Origin: Zanthoxylum bungeanum | Lineage: Eukaryota > Streptophyta > Magnoliopsida > Sapindales > Rutaceae | Direction of reading: 5' to 3' | NCBI GenBank assembly: GCA_019454045.1 | Contig: SKCR01021400.1 | Coordinates: 1 to 64,000, forward strand | DNA length: 64,000 nucleotides | Shown here: positions 34,021 through 46,600 of the stretch, piece after piece | Numbering within the stretch: position 1 is the stretch's first letter | Layout: every line of letters starts with the position of its first letter | Position numbers and translations under genes: made by a program | The notes under the pieces: model-generated | Told to the model about the DNA's origin: nothing | The model's input: the letters and a program-made list of their open reading frames with translations, nothing else | The model's database searches: none

Positions 34021-36060
34021 ATGGTCAGTTCTCATTTTTGCACATCAATCACAGTTTTACCTGTAGCCAAGAATGGTCTCCCAAGAATTATAGGTATTTC
34101 TTTGTCTTCTTCCATGTCAAGGATGATGAAATCTGCTGGGAGAATTAGTTTGTCTACTTTCACCAGTACATCTTCAACAAACCTCTTGGAAATGCGAGTG
34201 TTCTGTCAGCAAGTTGCAATGAAACTGAGGTAGGCATTGCTTCTCCAATCTGTAGTTTCCTGTAAATAGAAAAATGCATCAAGTTAACACTAGCTCCTAA
34301 ATCACATAAAGCCTTACCGATATAATGTTCTCCAATGTTGCATGGAACTATGAAACTGCCAGGATCTTTCAACTTTGGGGGAAGTTTCATCTGAATAATG
34401 GCGCTGCATTCTTCCGTTAATGCTACTGTTTCGTAGTCTCCCAATCTCCATTTTCGTGAAAGAATGTCTTTCATGAGTTTGACATAACTGGGCATTTCTT
34501 CCAAGGCTTCTGCAAATGGGATTTTGATGTGCAGCTTTTTGAAAACCTCCAGGAATCGAGCAAACTGCTTGTCCATTTTGTTTTTCTGAAGACGCTGAGG
34601 AAAAGGTGGAGGTGGAATGATTCTTTCTGGTTCTTTTTCTTTTGCTTCTTTTTCCTCCATCTGTTGCTCTGCTTCTTTTGGAACATCTTCAATGGTTGCC
34701 TTGATTCCAACATCTTTATTGATTTCAGTACCACTTTTCAAGGTGATGGCTTGACATTGCTCCTTCCCTCGGTTCCTTGGATTTGGTTCTGTATTGCTGG
34801 GAAGATTTCCTGGTGGTCTGTAACTATGAGCATTGGCCAGTTGTCCGATTTGATTCTCCAGTGCTTTGATAGAAGCATATTGGCTTTGAAATATAGCATC
34901 ATATGCTGCTTGTTGCTTTTTGAACATCTCTGCAATTCATTCTTTCATTTCTGGTTCTTTTTCAAACTCATGGCTTTTGTTATGTTGCTGGAATCCAGGT
35001 GGGGGATAGTTCTTTTGCCCTGAATTGTTACTCCATGAAAAATTAGGATGATTCCTCCACCCTGGGTTGTAAGTGTTGGAATATGGATTATTCCCATGTC
35101 TGTTGAAATTGTTGACATAATTCACCGTCTCTTCAAGTTGGTTTAGTTCTGGTGCTCCTCCATATGGTGAACTTGTGGATCCAGTGGTAAGAGTCTCCAT
35201 GAATTTGCATATCTGATCTAACTTGGCACTGAATGCTGTATTGGCTCCACTTTCATAAATTCCTGCAATTCTTTGGATCATGCTCATTTCTGTTGGCCAC
35301 AAGGAATTGTTATTGGCCATTTCTTCGATTAGTTCCCAGGCTTGATCTTCTCCTTTTGCCATTAAAGCTCCTCCAGCAGCAGCATCGATTGTGGTTCTCA
35401 TTATTCCAGAAAGTCCATTATAGAATGTTTGGACTTGAAGCCATTTTGGAATCTCATGGTGAGGACATTTCCGGAGTAAATCTTTGTACCTTTCCCAATC
35501 TTCGTAGAGAGTTTCGGAGTCTTGTTGCACAAAGGATGTGATGTCATTCCTCAGCTTTCCAGTTCTGGCTGGTGGAAAGTACTTTGCAAGAAATTTGGTG
35601 GCTAAAGTGTTCCAAGTTGTGATGGAACCTGCTGGTAGTGAATGTAGCCAAGCTTTAGCTCTGTCCTTCAAGGAGTATGGGAAAACCGCAATCTCATTGC
35701 TTCTTCAGAATATCGGTTATAATTGAAAGTGCTGCAAACTTCCAGGAAGTTTCTGATGTGGGCATTAGGATCTTCAGTTGCATTCTCCACAAACTGAACT
35801 GACTGGTGAATCATCTGAATTCATGTTTTGATGTCACCTGCGTTTGCTGGTAATGGAGGAAGTACAATGTAAGAAATGAGTCTGTCAACCACCGGAATGG
35901 TTCTCTCTCGAATGGGAATTGGTGGTGCAACTTCCAAAGGTTCAGGTTCCATGTTGACTAAAGCTTCTTGGCCTTCTCGCCTTTCCTCTCAACTGTCTGA
36001 TGGTTCTTTCAATTTCGGGTCAAGCGGTCGAAGTTCAAAACTTCTGGTTCGTCTCATGAA
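34021..36060 (-). pseudogene. B gag and protease
   Basis: From about 36060 down the minus strand: an N-terminal gag region with stops (36060-35680); the retrotransposon gag domain MKDRAKAWLHSLPAGSITTW through CPHHEIPKWLQVQTFYNGL (35671-35400); NPGWRNHPNFSW near 35060; a stop near 34930; AITLKSGTEINKD (about 34740); coiled Lys/Glu linker; protease core CDLGASVNLM (34289-34303); then, after a frameshift near 34160, [19 protein letters not shown] (about 34100-34050). No CCHC knuckle seen, as is usual for Athila gag. Disabled by at least one stop and one frameshift. Confidence 0.85.
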
Positions 36061-36165
36061 GCTTCTAAGAACCTGAAACACAAGAAAACAAAAATAATAA
36101 GTAAAAAGAAATTAGATACAAGTAAAAGTATCTAACCCCTAAACTAATAGTAAAAGATAAATAAG

Positions 36166-36183
36166 TCCCCGGCAACGGCGCCA
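36166..36183 (-). promoter_or_regulatory. B primer binding site, tRNA-Asp
   Basis: Minus strand TGGCGCCGTTGCCGGGGA, 6 nt from the 5' LTR. It is the exact complement of the 3' end of plant tRNA-Asp (GTC), CCGGCAACGGCGCCA, plus flanking bases. Confidence 0.9.
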
Positions 36184-36189
36184 AAAACT

Positions 36190-38333
36190 TGACCGGCGTA
36201 AACACACACGTATAACGCAAGCGTACGTATCGTTCAAGTAGTATAAAAAGTATCGATCCCACGAGGACTTAATACCTAAGCTATTAATTTTATGAGGTCA
36301 AATGACTACTAGTATCTAACAGGTTGATTGATTGATTTGAAATGGTGACGATTCTAAATTTAAAAGCAAGTAAATAAAATTGTCAAAAGTAGGTTTTAAG
36401 AAAATTCAATATTAAAAACTATCTAGGGTTGTGATTTCTTTTAATATCATTTTAAAGATGAAGTGGTTACCTTAAAGTTGGGTAATATATTGATTTATTA
36501 ACCTGGAACACTAAATTATGTAAAAGCCTCTTCCGATGGTCAATTACAAATACCTAGTATAATCCAATTGCACCATATGTCTATGTCAACCAAATTACCT
36601 AGATTCATTAAGATAAAGTTCCAATTAAGGCTACCCCCGCCCGACATGTATATTCCTATCCTGTAAGGAAATCTATTAAAGGGTTATCTATCCTCAAGGA
36701 AGATCGTGGGCTATTGAGTCTAAGGTTTTAAACTTAAAATCTCTATGTCTAGTTCATTTTAAGTTTACCTAGTCAATTTTATTAGTGGCCAGTTAATAAA
36801 AAGCATTAAGATTAAGACTCAAGAAATAAATCTTTATATTACACAAACTTTAATTTAACCCCTTATAAACTGGTGATATTAAAAGTCATCACAACCCCAG
36901 ATAACTAATTTAGTTATCACACATAACTAGGACTAGTAAAAACTTGAAAATAAAAGACAAAAAGAAAAATGCGGTAAAGTAAATACTGAAAAGTAAATTA
37001 CAATAAAATAAAATGCTAGGTAAAAGGAATTACTTTTACTACTACTAATTTAGATATCTCCCATAAAATAATATATAAACTTGTGATAATATTACCAACC
37101 GACCAATCTGGCGGTATCCTGATTAAGTCAAATTAAGTCCAACCAGCCATTAAGGCGGTAATATTTGTCCATAAACCAGCCATAAAGGCGGAACCAAAAT
37201 TAAATTACCAACCGACCAATCTGGCGGTATCCTTGACTAGTCAGGTTTAAACCAGATTAAAATTAAATTACCAACCGACCAATATAGCGGTATCCTTTTT
37301 AAGTCAAATTTTAAATAGTGAATATATTATTTTTAAGGGAGATTAATCTAAATAGCAATAGTAAAAGAATTACCTTTCACCCTTGCTGAGGAAGTTACCT
37401 CCTCATGGTGAATAGTAAAAACTATAAAAAGTAAGAAAATAAATTACTATTATTACAGAACGTAATTAAAATTATTACAAAACTAAAAACTAAAAATTAA
37501 AAGAAACTAGAGAGAGAAACTCCTTCTTTACATCAAAGAGATGAGAGAGAGTGGTGCATCTAAAACTGAAATCTCGAGCTCAATTTATAGACCCCGTTAG
37601 GCGTCCAACGTCGCGACGCCAAGGGCTTTGGCGTCGCGACGCCAGCTTCTGTCGACGTGGCTTGCTAAGGCTTTGACACGTGGCAATTCGGATAAGAAGA
37701 TAAGGCGACATGTGGCGAGGCAGCTAAGAGCTCAATTATTATGCTGACGTGGCAAGGCGGCTGAGAGCAATTTTCGGCACCGTAGGATTGCGACACGTGT
37801 CACGCTGTGATTGGCTGATGATGACGTGGCATGTTGACTCGGTTGACCGGATGACATGGATGATGACGTGGCATCACGCGTGGCAGAGTTGACTCGTTGA
37901 CCGGATGAAATGACAACACGTAGGATGACACGTGGCACACGTGGAAATAGTAATTGTCGGCACCAGAGGATGATGACATGTGGCACGGCGCACGTTATCA
38001 GATCAGCTGTGATGGTGACATGTGGCACGACGCACGTTAGCAAAGTCAAACTTCTCAAATTCTTACCCGTTGACCCGACGCACGTTAGCAGCTCCGGTGC
38101 ACATTAGGCGACGCGACGCCAAGGGCTTGCGCGTCGCGACGTGTCCAAATTACCAAAATGCCATTTTTTCCCAATTTTCACTGTTTTGGTCCAAATCACC
38201 TCCAGAATTTCCTAAAACTTTATTTATCTACAAAATAACACAAAACACATCAAAATATTCACAAAACTCAAGAAACTATACAAAATATTAGGTTAAATGA
38301 GTGGGAAATAGTGATAGATTTACCACTATATCA
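36190..38333 (-). repeat. B 5' LTR (right copy), promoter
   Basis: 2144 bp, TGACCGGCG...CTATATCA. TATAAAT (minus) at about 37581-37592, GTCGCGAC hairpin at about 37612-37646, ACGTG/TTGAC cluster at 37665-38080. In B's direction this copy drives transcription of gag-pol and the cargo genes. GTATA follows at 38334-38338. Confidence 0.95.
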
Positions 38334-39497
38334 GTATACTACGCCTGATATAGATCATTTATTCCAGTATACTAAGGATATTTCCGGAGAATTGGGTAGG
38401 CATGGCGCTTTGCTAGAAGCCAACCTTGTCTTGTAAATCGGTATAAACGTAGTACTAGGTACTTACGTGTTCGGATAGTCCGACGACCGAATTTACTGCC
38501 AACATATCCGGGGATCTCATGGGTCGCTTCCCAAAGATTCACCGATGACGTATGACACGCACTTTAATTAATCTGGGATTAATAAGTTGAGAGAGAAAAT
38601 TAATCTGGGATTAATTGCGGAGATATTTTATTTGGGATAAAATATCAATTAAAAAGAGAGAACGATTAATTTGGAATTAATCGATTAATTAATATATTTG
38701 ATATATTAAACGAAATTGGATTTCGACGCGGAATTAAATTCAGATTTTAATTCGGGCGAACGAATTAATTTAGAATTAATTGTTAGTGACGTGAATAGTG
38801 ATTTTGATAGGCGTAATCATTTAATTACGAAGCAACGGAAAATTCGTTAATTTGGAATTAGCGAACCTGAGCCCGAGATTATTTGCGAGCGCATTCGTAT
38901 TTCGAATTCGAGTGCGGCACGTCAAATCAAGCGTCAAATCGCTAGTCGCATCAAGCGTCAAATCACTTGTCACTTTGAGTGATGTGACTTGACAACTTGT
39001 GATTGATGTGATGAGTGATGTGTGTGGTTGGCAATTAAAGCTAAATGTGTTGGAAATGAATTTGAATTTCATTTCAAGTGTATTAGATACACTTTTGGTA
39101 ATCACCAAAAACGCATAACACTTTTCCCTCCTCTCTCACGCATTTCTTGTTCTGTTTTGGCTGGGCAAAACTGCGAGCAGTGAAGGGAAGCAAGTGCGTT
39201 TTTGATGGAAAAACAAGAGTGCTAGCACACTCCGGGATCATGCGAAGGTGATAGGGAAGTCCACCCATGAGCCGGAAATCAAATGACGAAGCTTGGAGAT
39301 TGGTTTCTTGTTGATTGAAGGTCGAAAATCAGAAGCAACAGCAGCCCACTGCCGCCAAAACCAGTGAGCAGAATCTGAATTTTGTTGGCTCCTTCGTCAC
39401 TCAACCGCTCGATGTAAGTATTCCGCAACTTCCGTCGTTGTATTCACACATGTTCATGCTTGTTTAATTCAATCTTGGAGACCTAGAATCACTAACA
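38334..39497 (+). repeat. C1 3' LTR, second part
   Basis: Resumes with the duplicated GTATA and CTACGCCTGATATAG, matching 15719-16898, and ends CACTAACA at 39497, followed by AAATC. The joined 3' LTR is about 1995 bp against 2013 bp for the 5' LTR. ORFs here (38821-39108, 39083-39268) are LTR sequence. Confidence 0.93.
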
Positions 39498-39502
39498 AAA
39501 TC

Positions 39503-40295
39503 CTGTCGACGTTTATGTTAGCAATCTCATAATAACACTTAGAACTCATTTCTACAATGTACCACGGATCCATGGATTTAACGGAATTGTTAATCCCATA
39601 ATGAATACCTATGCTCTGTACACAAAACTGATAGATCCTATTTTGATACACACAGAATATCCTGAGGATCAGTCCACACCCAACGAACAGGCGGAGGTCT
39701 GATCTAAATAGATCAGTGATGTGACTGCCATCAAAGTGTGGAGGATACCTCATATATCCACAGTGGTATCTCAAGTCAAAGAATCACTATGCTACTCAAC
39801 CTGAGAAGATTCCCATTGACATTGGTGTACCATCTATTAGGTAATCTTTGGTGAGTTCTTCAATATTTATCAAATAAATACCTACACGTCTATACGAGTC
39901 TCCTGAGACTCATGGTTTATTGGGATGAATCATCAGACCAAGTCACGATATACGACATGTACTGGTCTCAGTGGATTTTTACTAATCGATCCATGTCATT
40001 AAATCTTGACCAGGAAATTTATTTGATAATATATATCTAGTAGTGACACTTCCCAATGTCAATTATAAGTTATGTTGTAATTGCGCACTATATTATATAT
40101 TATCGGGTCTCTGTCTAATATAAATATCACTAAACATGATTTAGTTTCAATATAATGAATTAGATCGAATATATATAATAAAAGACAAGAGGTGCAACCA
40201 TAAATAAGTAATATTATGGAAAAAGGCATTGTTCGTATTCATGAATCGGACATAAAGACGATCCGGATTGGCGCTCCGAGCACCAACCCTAACAA
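39503..40295 (-). repeat. E 3' LTR, proximal part
   Basis: On the minus strand it starts TGTTAGGGTTGGTGCTCGGA at 40295 and runs to 39503, where C1 splits it. It matches S in the same order. A purine-rich tract lies directly upstream. Confidence 0.85.
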
Positions 40296-42328
40296 TTTCT
40301 TCCACTTTCTCTAGTGCTAATCCACGGTATCATATACACATCTTAATATGTATCACATACGCATGGCCCTCAATAACTCACATACCACTCAAGAGGTAGG
40401 CAACAACGAGTCGGTCCGCTATAATATATTGAGTTTGTCCAACAAACCCAATTGTTTCCCTTGATCAGCATCAAACATGTTTTGTAGAAACTATATTCTA
40501 TATCAATATGACTTATATGCCACATCAACATTGTGTTTCGGCTACTGAGTTGTCCAAGTATTTAGGGATCAAATCAAAAATACTATGCAGACAACCGCAA
40601 GCACAACACTAATATCAAAACTTCTAATCTATAAGGTCACTATGCAACTTCATAAGTCAATACTTCGTAAGTTGCAACTAATTCCATTCATACAGTAGAA
40701 TCATTTGTGTCACTCTCACTGTATTTTTTCTGACTCTTTATGACGTAGACCATATAACGTCATAATTAGCCTCAAAACTAATCTGACCCTAATGGTTGGG
40801 GACTTTATTCTCCATTAATAAAAAACTTATTCTTAATCTCTCAAAGATAATAAAGAACATGTTTCAAGACCCATCCTATGGTCTACAACATATCAAAATC
40901 GCTCATACCAATTACAATTAAATTGATATCTTTAATCGCACTAAATATAGTATTAATTATGCCATCATCATATGATGCATAAGATTGACTAGACATTCTA
41001 ATCAATTTCTCTTTCGAAAAAGGGATCATCATTTACTAAAGATGAATATTATATATTATAGACACATTAACTGTCAAACAGTTATACTAACTGTCACACA
41101 GATAGTCTCACTTGTCCTTTATTAGATCATATCTAATGTACGACTAATAGGAGCATCTCTCAAGTCTCTTATTTTTATATCATATATAAAACTTTATATC
41201 GAATATAAACAGAGACCACTCCCACTGCTTTCACGGAGAAAATAAGACTCATGTAAACCTTTTACCTCATAAACATCTCATTATTACCTTAATAATGGTA
41301 AGGTCATTATGATGTAAAACACTAGAAAGAAATTTGTATGCTCTCACTTACCCTTCTATTACATGTATTCACTATGCTTTGATAAAATTAGACAATCTGA
41401 CTGATATCAAAATTAGAGAACACAGATTTCCAGAAATCTCATCTGAGTCCATAACATACTTTATAAGCTAGTATATCAAACTATAATTTTAGCAGAATAT
41501 AAACTCCAGGGCCATTCCAAAATGAACTCTTCAAACAAAGAAATCACAATGAATCTCTTATATGAAGAAACCATTCAGAAACGCCACTTTATATTCTAGC
41601 TAAAATACACAGATTAATATTAACATTAACCAACAAATCTTTAATTGTTCAATAAGTACGACTAGAGACAAGTTTCCTCAGAATCTCCAATAGATTGTGA
41701 GTATAACTTTTCTCATTGTTGTACTATAAAGGTCAAACCTTTAATAAGCTCACTTTTTTTTTGCTGCGTAAATCATTTGCATATTTTACGAACGATTCAT
41801 AACTAAAGCTTAATCAAGTTCCAAACTTGATCGTAGTAAGCTATGAACAATCTTAGATCTATGGTTTAATGCTAATTTCCGGAATTGATATCAAATATCG
41901 CTCCCACTATAAGTTATAGGATAATTTCTTCAATAAGAAAATAACAAAACCATTAAGTATCAAATACTTTGGAAATGATTCTGACATCCTGTTGAACTTA
42001 TATGGAAGTAATTAAAGGATATTTTCATCTTATTAATTATGTAGTTCCATTTATAGTTTATCACTCTCACATTTGACTTCAATAAGTCAAGTCTTTTCTA
42101 CAACGGTCAACATCTGATGTTACACACTAAGTAATAAAATAATTTTATAACTCGGGATTGTAGAAAATATATTCTATCAAATAGAATTAATATTATATTA
42201 AATAGAATAAATGATAAACTTCTACTCGTACCTCCAAGGTGCAAGTACTTTTAATTATATAACCATTATACAAAAGAAAGATTCAAATCTTAAACATTTC
42301 AAGATTCAAATTTTCTACTTGTACATAT
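40296..42328 (-). pseudogene. E interior remnant (copia, heavily decayed) with polypurine tract
   Basis: The tract AGAGAAAGTGGAAGAAAT (minus, 40296-40313) abuts the LTR, which makes this the 3' LTR of E and this stretch its interior. The position next to a copia LTR implies the 3' part of pol, but I can read no domain with confidence. The sequence is AT-rich and full of stops, and no ORF here is a gene. It is cut at 42329 by F; the rest of E would lie beyond F, outside the window. Confidence 0.55.
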
Positions 42329-42929
42329 TGTACGGGCCAAAATTAGGCCCAAGGGTAAAACCGACATTTCACTTCTGGGCCAACCACGAGACCAGAGATC
42401 CAAGGCCCATTATCAAAATCCAGCCTAAATCCCACCACCACTGGCTTATCAGCTCAGGATGACCGTTAAAGCCATCAGTTACAGGACATAAACACCTTCA
42501 TCAAGCCATCAGTTACCAGACATAAACACATTTATCAAGCCATCAGTAACCAGACATAAAACCCATCATTAAGTCATCAGTTACAGTGACCCCAACGGGT
42601 AGAAGAAAGACCCCACATCAGGGGACCTATAAAAGAAAAGAGTGATGGCATAGAAAGAGGACATTCTTCTCAGCTTTACAGCATATCACCCGAGAAATAA
42701 CAATACTCAGCCCTCACGGTAAATAAAACGGAGATAGAGGTAACTTCAGGCCCTATTCTCCCTACTTCAGTTTATCCACACTACTGAATTGAGCGTCGGA
42801 CAGCCTACGGCTTCCACCACCCCGGTGGGCAGTACTCCCCGCTCATACTACCCTTGTTTTGCAGGTTCGCTAGTTCCCTTAAAATCCAGAATCTCGATTG
42901 TGGGTCTCAGGTGAAAACCCGCATCCACA
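42329..42929 (+). repeat. F 5' LTR
   Basis: TGTACGGGCC...GCATCCACA, about 601 bp. An alternative start is TGTACATATTG at 42320. TATA box CTATAAAAG at 42628-42636. The 3' LTR is not in the window, so the left boundary and target duplication cannot be confirmed. It contains a short tandem repeat at 42470-42590. Confidence 0.7.
42470..42590 (+). repeat. Tandem repeat, about 35-bp unit, 3.5 copies, in F LTR
   Basis: AGCCATCAGTTAC.GACATAAA starts at about 42470, 42505 and 42540, with a partial copy at about 42575, about 40 bp upstream of the TATA box. It could act as an upstream enhancer; this is inference. Confidence 0.85.
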
Positions 42930-42930
42930 A

Positions 42931-42948
42931 TTTGACGCCCACCGTGGA
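42931..42948 (+). promoter_or_regulatory. F primer binding site
   Basis: TTTGACGCCCACCGTGGA directly follows the LTR. The form TTTGGCGCCCACCGTGGGG is widespread at this position in plant gypsy elements. I do not assign the tRNA. Confidence 0.65.
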
Positions 42949-43009
42949 GCCCTAAGCGAATTATTGCAAACGAAAACCATCTGATTCACTCCCTTCAAAA
43001 TAGTTGATA

Positions 43010-44407
43010 ATGGCTTCTGGCAACGAACAGATGCCAGACCCTATGGCGATACAATTTTCCATGCTCCAAGAACGATTACAAGCTTTAGAATAGGAGAATC
43101 TGACTAGGCGAAACTCCAATGTGAGTCAACAAAAATAGCTGGAGCAGTTGTCCTCAACTTCTCAGCGTCACGACGTCCCTGGTCAAACCGGTAATCTAAA
43201 CAATCCAACAGTCCCGCCCACATCAGATGGGCAGGTTGACGACAACCCACCAATTCCCCATGGCCCGGCTTCCTCTCTCGACCAAACTCAGCAAGTTGCA
43301 TCCACCATAAGAAGAGAGATGATGGAATTCAAAGAAGCAATCATGTCCAGACTACCAAGGGTAAGGCTGTCGATTAGAAAGAGCATAGCTGGAGCAATTT
43401 CTGATACCCTGTTTGTGGAGACAATCGTAGCTGTTGAACTGCCATGAAAATTTAGCCCGCCCAAAATGAAGCTATATGATGGATCCACCGATCTAGACGA
43501 CCATGTAATACACTACAAGAACAAGATGATGTCAACTGGCTTGGCTCCAAGCCAATGGGAAGCTGGAATGTGCAGATGCTTCGGAGAAACATTGGTAGGA
43601 CCGGCGCTGACCTGGTTCATCAACCTACCATACAGATCCATCGAGTCTTACCAAGAATTAGCAGACAAGTTTATGCAGCACTTTGTGAGTTCGTGTAAGC
43701 TTGAGAAGACTACAGATGATCTTAATACCATCCAACAGAATAAATGGGAGTCACTGCGGAGCTATGTAGCTCGCTTCAACAAGGAAAGAATTAATATTTC
43801 GGATCTCCATCAACCTACAACGGTGAAGGCTTTCCGGAATGGACAGCTTTACGAAAGTGGACTCTACAAGAAACTAACAAAGTTCCGATGCTTTATGATG
43901 GACCAGGCCATGGCGCGGGCCCAAGTTGAAATAAGATGGGAAGAAGACAAGAGAAACAAAAGAAGAGAGGACATTCCTAACTCTCAGATTGATAGAAGGC
44001 ATGCTGTCTCCAGGCGACACGACATGGTTGCTCATTCTCATATGGAAAGGAGAATCCAACAGAGAGGAGAACGTAGGCCTTTCCACAAAGACTTTGACAG
44101 ACGACCAAGGCCTTACAAAAATCGGGAGGAAGTGCCAACAAGCAAACCTAGGCTCCCAGACAACAACTTTACAATTTCCCAATGAGAATTGGTCTCGGTA
44201 CTGAAGAAAATGGGAAATGAAGTGCAATGGCCCCCACACTCCAGGGAGAGCTCTACAAAAAAAGATACCAGAAAGTGGTGTGAGTTCCATCGAGACTATG
44301 GCAATACGACGGAAGAGTGTGTAGCTTTGAGATTGGAGGTCCTGGAGCTGTTAAATAAGGGATTTTCTCACATAGAATGGGAAAGCCACCCTGGCACGAA
44401 GGGATGA
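43010..44407 (+). pseudogene. F gag
   Basis: ATG at 43010 (MASGNEQMPDPMAIQFSML) is followed by a stop near 43090. Then a Pro/Gln-rich N-terminus (43148-43447), a stop, and the retrotransposon gag domain MKLYDGSTDLDDHVIHYKNK, ...ALTWFINLPYRSIESYQELA, ...QQNKWESLRSYVARFNKE (43466-43900), an Arg-rich region, and CEFHRDYGNTTEEC (about 44280-44320), the CEFH-type knuckle of Tat gag. Stops at about 43445 and 44185 split it. Confidence 0.88.
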
Positions 44408-45210
44408 GAAAGACGGCCAATGAGAGGCTCCAACCCTGCCACCACCAATTAACAACACTGTTAATGTTATTTCAGGAGGATCAGAAATTAGTGGAGTCTC
44501 ATATTCAGCGGCCAAACGACATTCGAGAGCTCTAGCTAGCAATGTTTCTCACACTACGATGTCAGTAGAAAAGATGTTCACCAACTTGACTATGGAGTTC
44601 CCAGACTATGGAGATTCCCATAAATTGAATCCACACCATGACGCTCTAGTTATCTCTTTGCAAGTGGCCAACTTTATGATCAAACGAGTGTTGGTTGACA
44701 CAGGCTCTTCAGCCAACATCATTTTCGCCACAGCCCTCGCAAACATGGGGGTCGAGTTGGAAAAAATAAACAGATGAATGATAATGCTGATTGGATTTAG
44801 TGGGGAACATAAATTCACAATGGGAGAAATATCACTCCCAGTTTACGTAGCGAGAGTGAATAAAATGACCACGTTCTTGGTCTTGGACAGCCCCTCAGCC
44901 TACAATCTTATCATGGACAGACCTTGGATTCATGAGATGAGAGCGGTTTCATCCACCTATCACCAAGTTCTTAAGTTACCTACCAGATGGGGGATTCAAG
45001 AGATTAAAGGCGATAGATTTGCATCCAGAAGCTGCTACCAGATGACCTTAAAGGTGAAAGCTGAGTCGGTATAGAAATTACAGAGTGGATCTCGTGGCAC
45101 GGAGCCGACGCTACCAAGTCTTGAGGAGCTTGACGAGATCCAAATTCACTCTCAATTTTCAGATAACAATGCACATATTGGAGCTAACTTGGATCCCAAA
45201 CTATGAGCCG
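44408..45210 (+). pseudogene. F protease
   Basis: VLVDTGSSANIIF (about 44690-44730) is the retropepsin active site, preceded by HHDALVISLQVANFMIKR and followed, after a stop at 44776, by the LVLDSPSAYNLIMDRPWIHEM flap/C-terminal segment (44778-45074). It would process Gag-Pol. Broken by stops and a frame change before RT. Confidence 0.85.
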
Positions 45211-46600
45211 ATTTGATCGAATTCCTGAAAAGGCGACACGATAGTTTTGCATGGTCTCACAAAGATATGACGGGAATCGACCCCGAGCTGATTACTCACG
45301 TATTGCACGTAGATCCAGACCACACCCAGTCAGGCATAAGAGAAGGAAGTTCACCCCAGAAAGAAACCGAATCATTGATGAGGAGGTTCAGAATTGTTAC
45401 AAAATTGAGCTGTCAGGGAAGTGCAGTTTATAGAGTGGCTTGCTAATGTGGTTGTTATTAGAAGAAGAATGGAAAGTGTAGAGTCTGCATTGACTTTACG
45501 GATCTGAACAAAGCCTGTTCGAAGGACTCATTCCCACTACCACACATAGACTCGATGGTCGACGCTACAGCTGGGCATGAATTGTTGAGTTTCATGGATG
45601 CGTATTCAGGCTACAATCAGATCATTATGCATCCAAACGACCAAGAGAAGACGGCCTTTGTCACCAGCCGAGGCATATACTGCTATAAGGTTATGCCGTT
45701 TAGCCTAAAAAATACAGAGGCCACATATCAACGGCTGGTCAATAAGATGTTCTCCAATCAAATTGGGAAGAAAATTGAGGTTTACATAGATGACATGCTG
45801 GTGAAGTCCTCTAAATCAGAACAACATCTTGAGCACCTGGAAGAAGCCTTCAATATCATGGACATGTACGGGATGAAGTTAAATCCTACTAAGTGTGCAT
45901 TTGGTGTTTCTTCAAGGAAATTCTTGGGATACGTAGTCACTCGATTAGGAATTGAAGTGAATCCATACCAGATCAAGTCAATCCTCGAAATCCCCTCACC
46001 TTCCAGCCTATAGGATGTCATGCGATTAGCGGGGAGGATAGCAGCACTGAACAAGTTCATCTCCAAGTCCACGGACAAGAGCTTTTTGCTCTTCTCAGCC
46101 TTAAAAAGGCCAATAACTTCGAGTGGACTCCCGCTTGTGAAGAAGCTTTGGAAGGACTCAAGCAATATCTTACCACCCCACCTTTGTTGTCAAAGCCACT
46201 CGACAACGAGAGGCTATTTATCTACCTGGGGGTCTCGGAACACGTGGTTAGTACAGCCTTAATCAGAGAGGAGGTGGAAGCACAACTCCCAGTCTACTAC
46301 GTAAGTAAAGCACTGTTGGGAGCAGAATCTCGCTACCCACTAATGGAGAAGTTGATAGTCATTTTGATAACGGCTGCAAGAAAGCTTAGACCCCACTTTC
46401 AGGGACATCCAATCACGGTGTACACTACATATCCTTTGAAAAGCATACTCCATAAACCAGAAACATCGGGGAGATTGATGATGTGGGCGATTGAAGTCGA
46501 GGAACACGACATCACGTATCTACCCAGGACCGCCATCAAATCTCAAGCCTTAGCAGACTTTATAGCCGACTTAACTCCCAGCCTACTTGCTGCAACTGAA
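45211..46600 (+). pseudogene. F reverse transcriptase and first RNase H
   Basis: HDSFAWSHKDMTGIDPELI (pre-RT), CRVCIDFTDLNKACSKDSFP, FMDAYSGYNQIIMHPNDQEK, YCYKVMPFSLKNTEATYQRL, catalytic VYIDDMLVK (45780-45805), then LGYVVTRLGIEVNP to 46013. After a stop and shift, LYLGVSEHVVSTALIREE and VYYVSKALLGAESRYPLMEK (RNase H) reach about 46600. At least three frame breaks. Confidence 0.9.

Larger units (their letters stand above)
23428..38333 (-). mobile_element. B: Athila-like gypsy element carrying cargo genes, 14.9 kb
   Basis: LTRs of 2.14 kb (TGACCGGCG...ATCA), 5-bp target duplication and a perfect tRNA-Asp primer site. On the minus strand, in order: gag, DLGAS protease, RT, RNase H, integrase, then an unrecognised Cys-rich ORF and a LOG-like enzyme, a noncoding tail and the 3' LTR. 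The tRNA-Asp primer, gag and protease motifs point to the Athila clade, some of whose members carry an env-like ORF in this slot. The LTRs are about 97-98% identical by eye over the part I compared. Pol carries stops and the solo LTR S, so this copy is inactive. Confidence 0.9.
14886..39497 (+). mobile_element. C1: copia retrotransposon with decayed gag-pol, interrupted by B
   Basis: Bounded by LTRs starting TGTTGGACAATTATGACCC and ending CACTAACA, with a 5-bp target duplication, a Met-type primer binding site after the 5' LTR and a purine tract before the 3' LTR. Without B the element is about 9.7 kb. The first ~835 bp of the two LTRs differ at only about 30 positions by eye (about 96% identical). 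Yet the interior cannot be read as protein and can be recognised only by alignment to C2. Confidence 0.9.

Noticed and set aside
34529..35023. 164-codon ORF on + strand opposite B gag
   Set aside because: Shadow of the gag-protease frame; Phe/Leu-rich complement of the Lys/Glu-rich linker.
43874..44290. 138-codon minus-strand ORF opposite F gag
   Set aside because: Shadow of gag; F's real antisense gene starts after pol.
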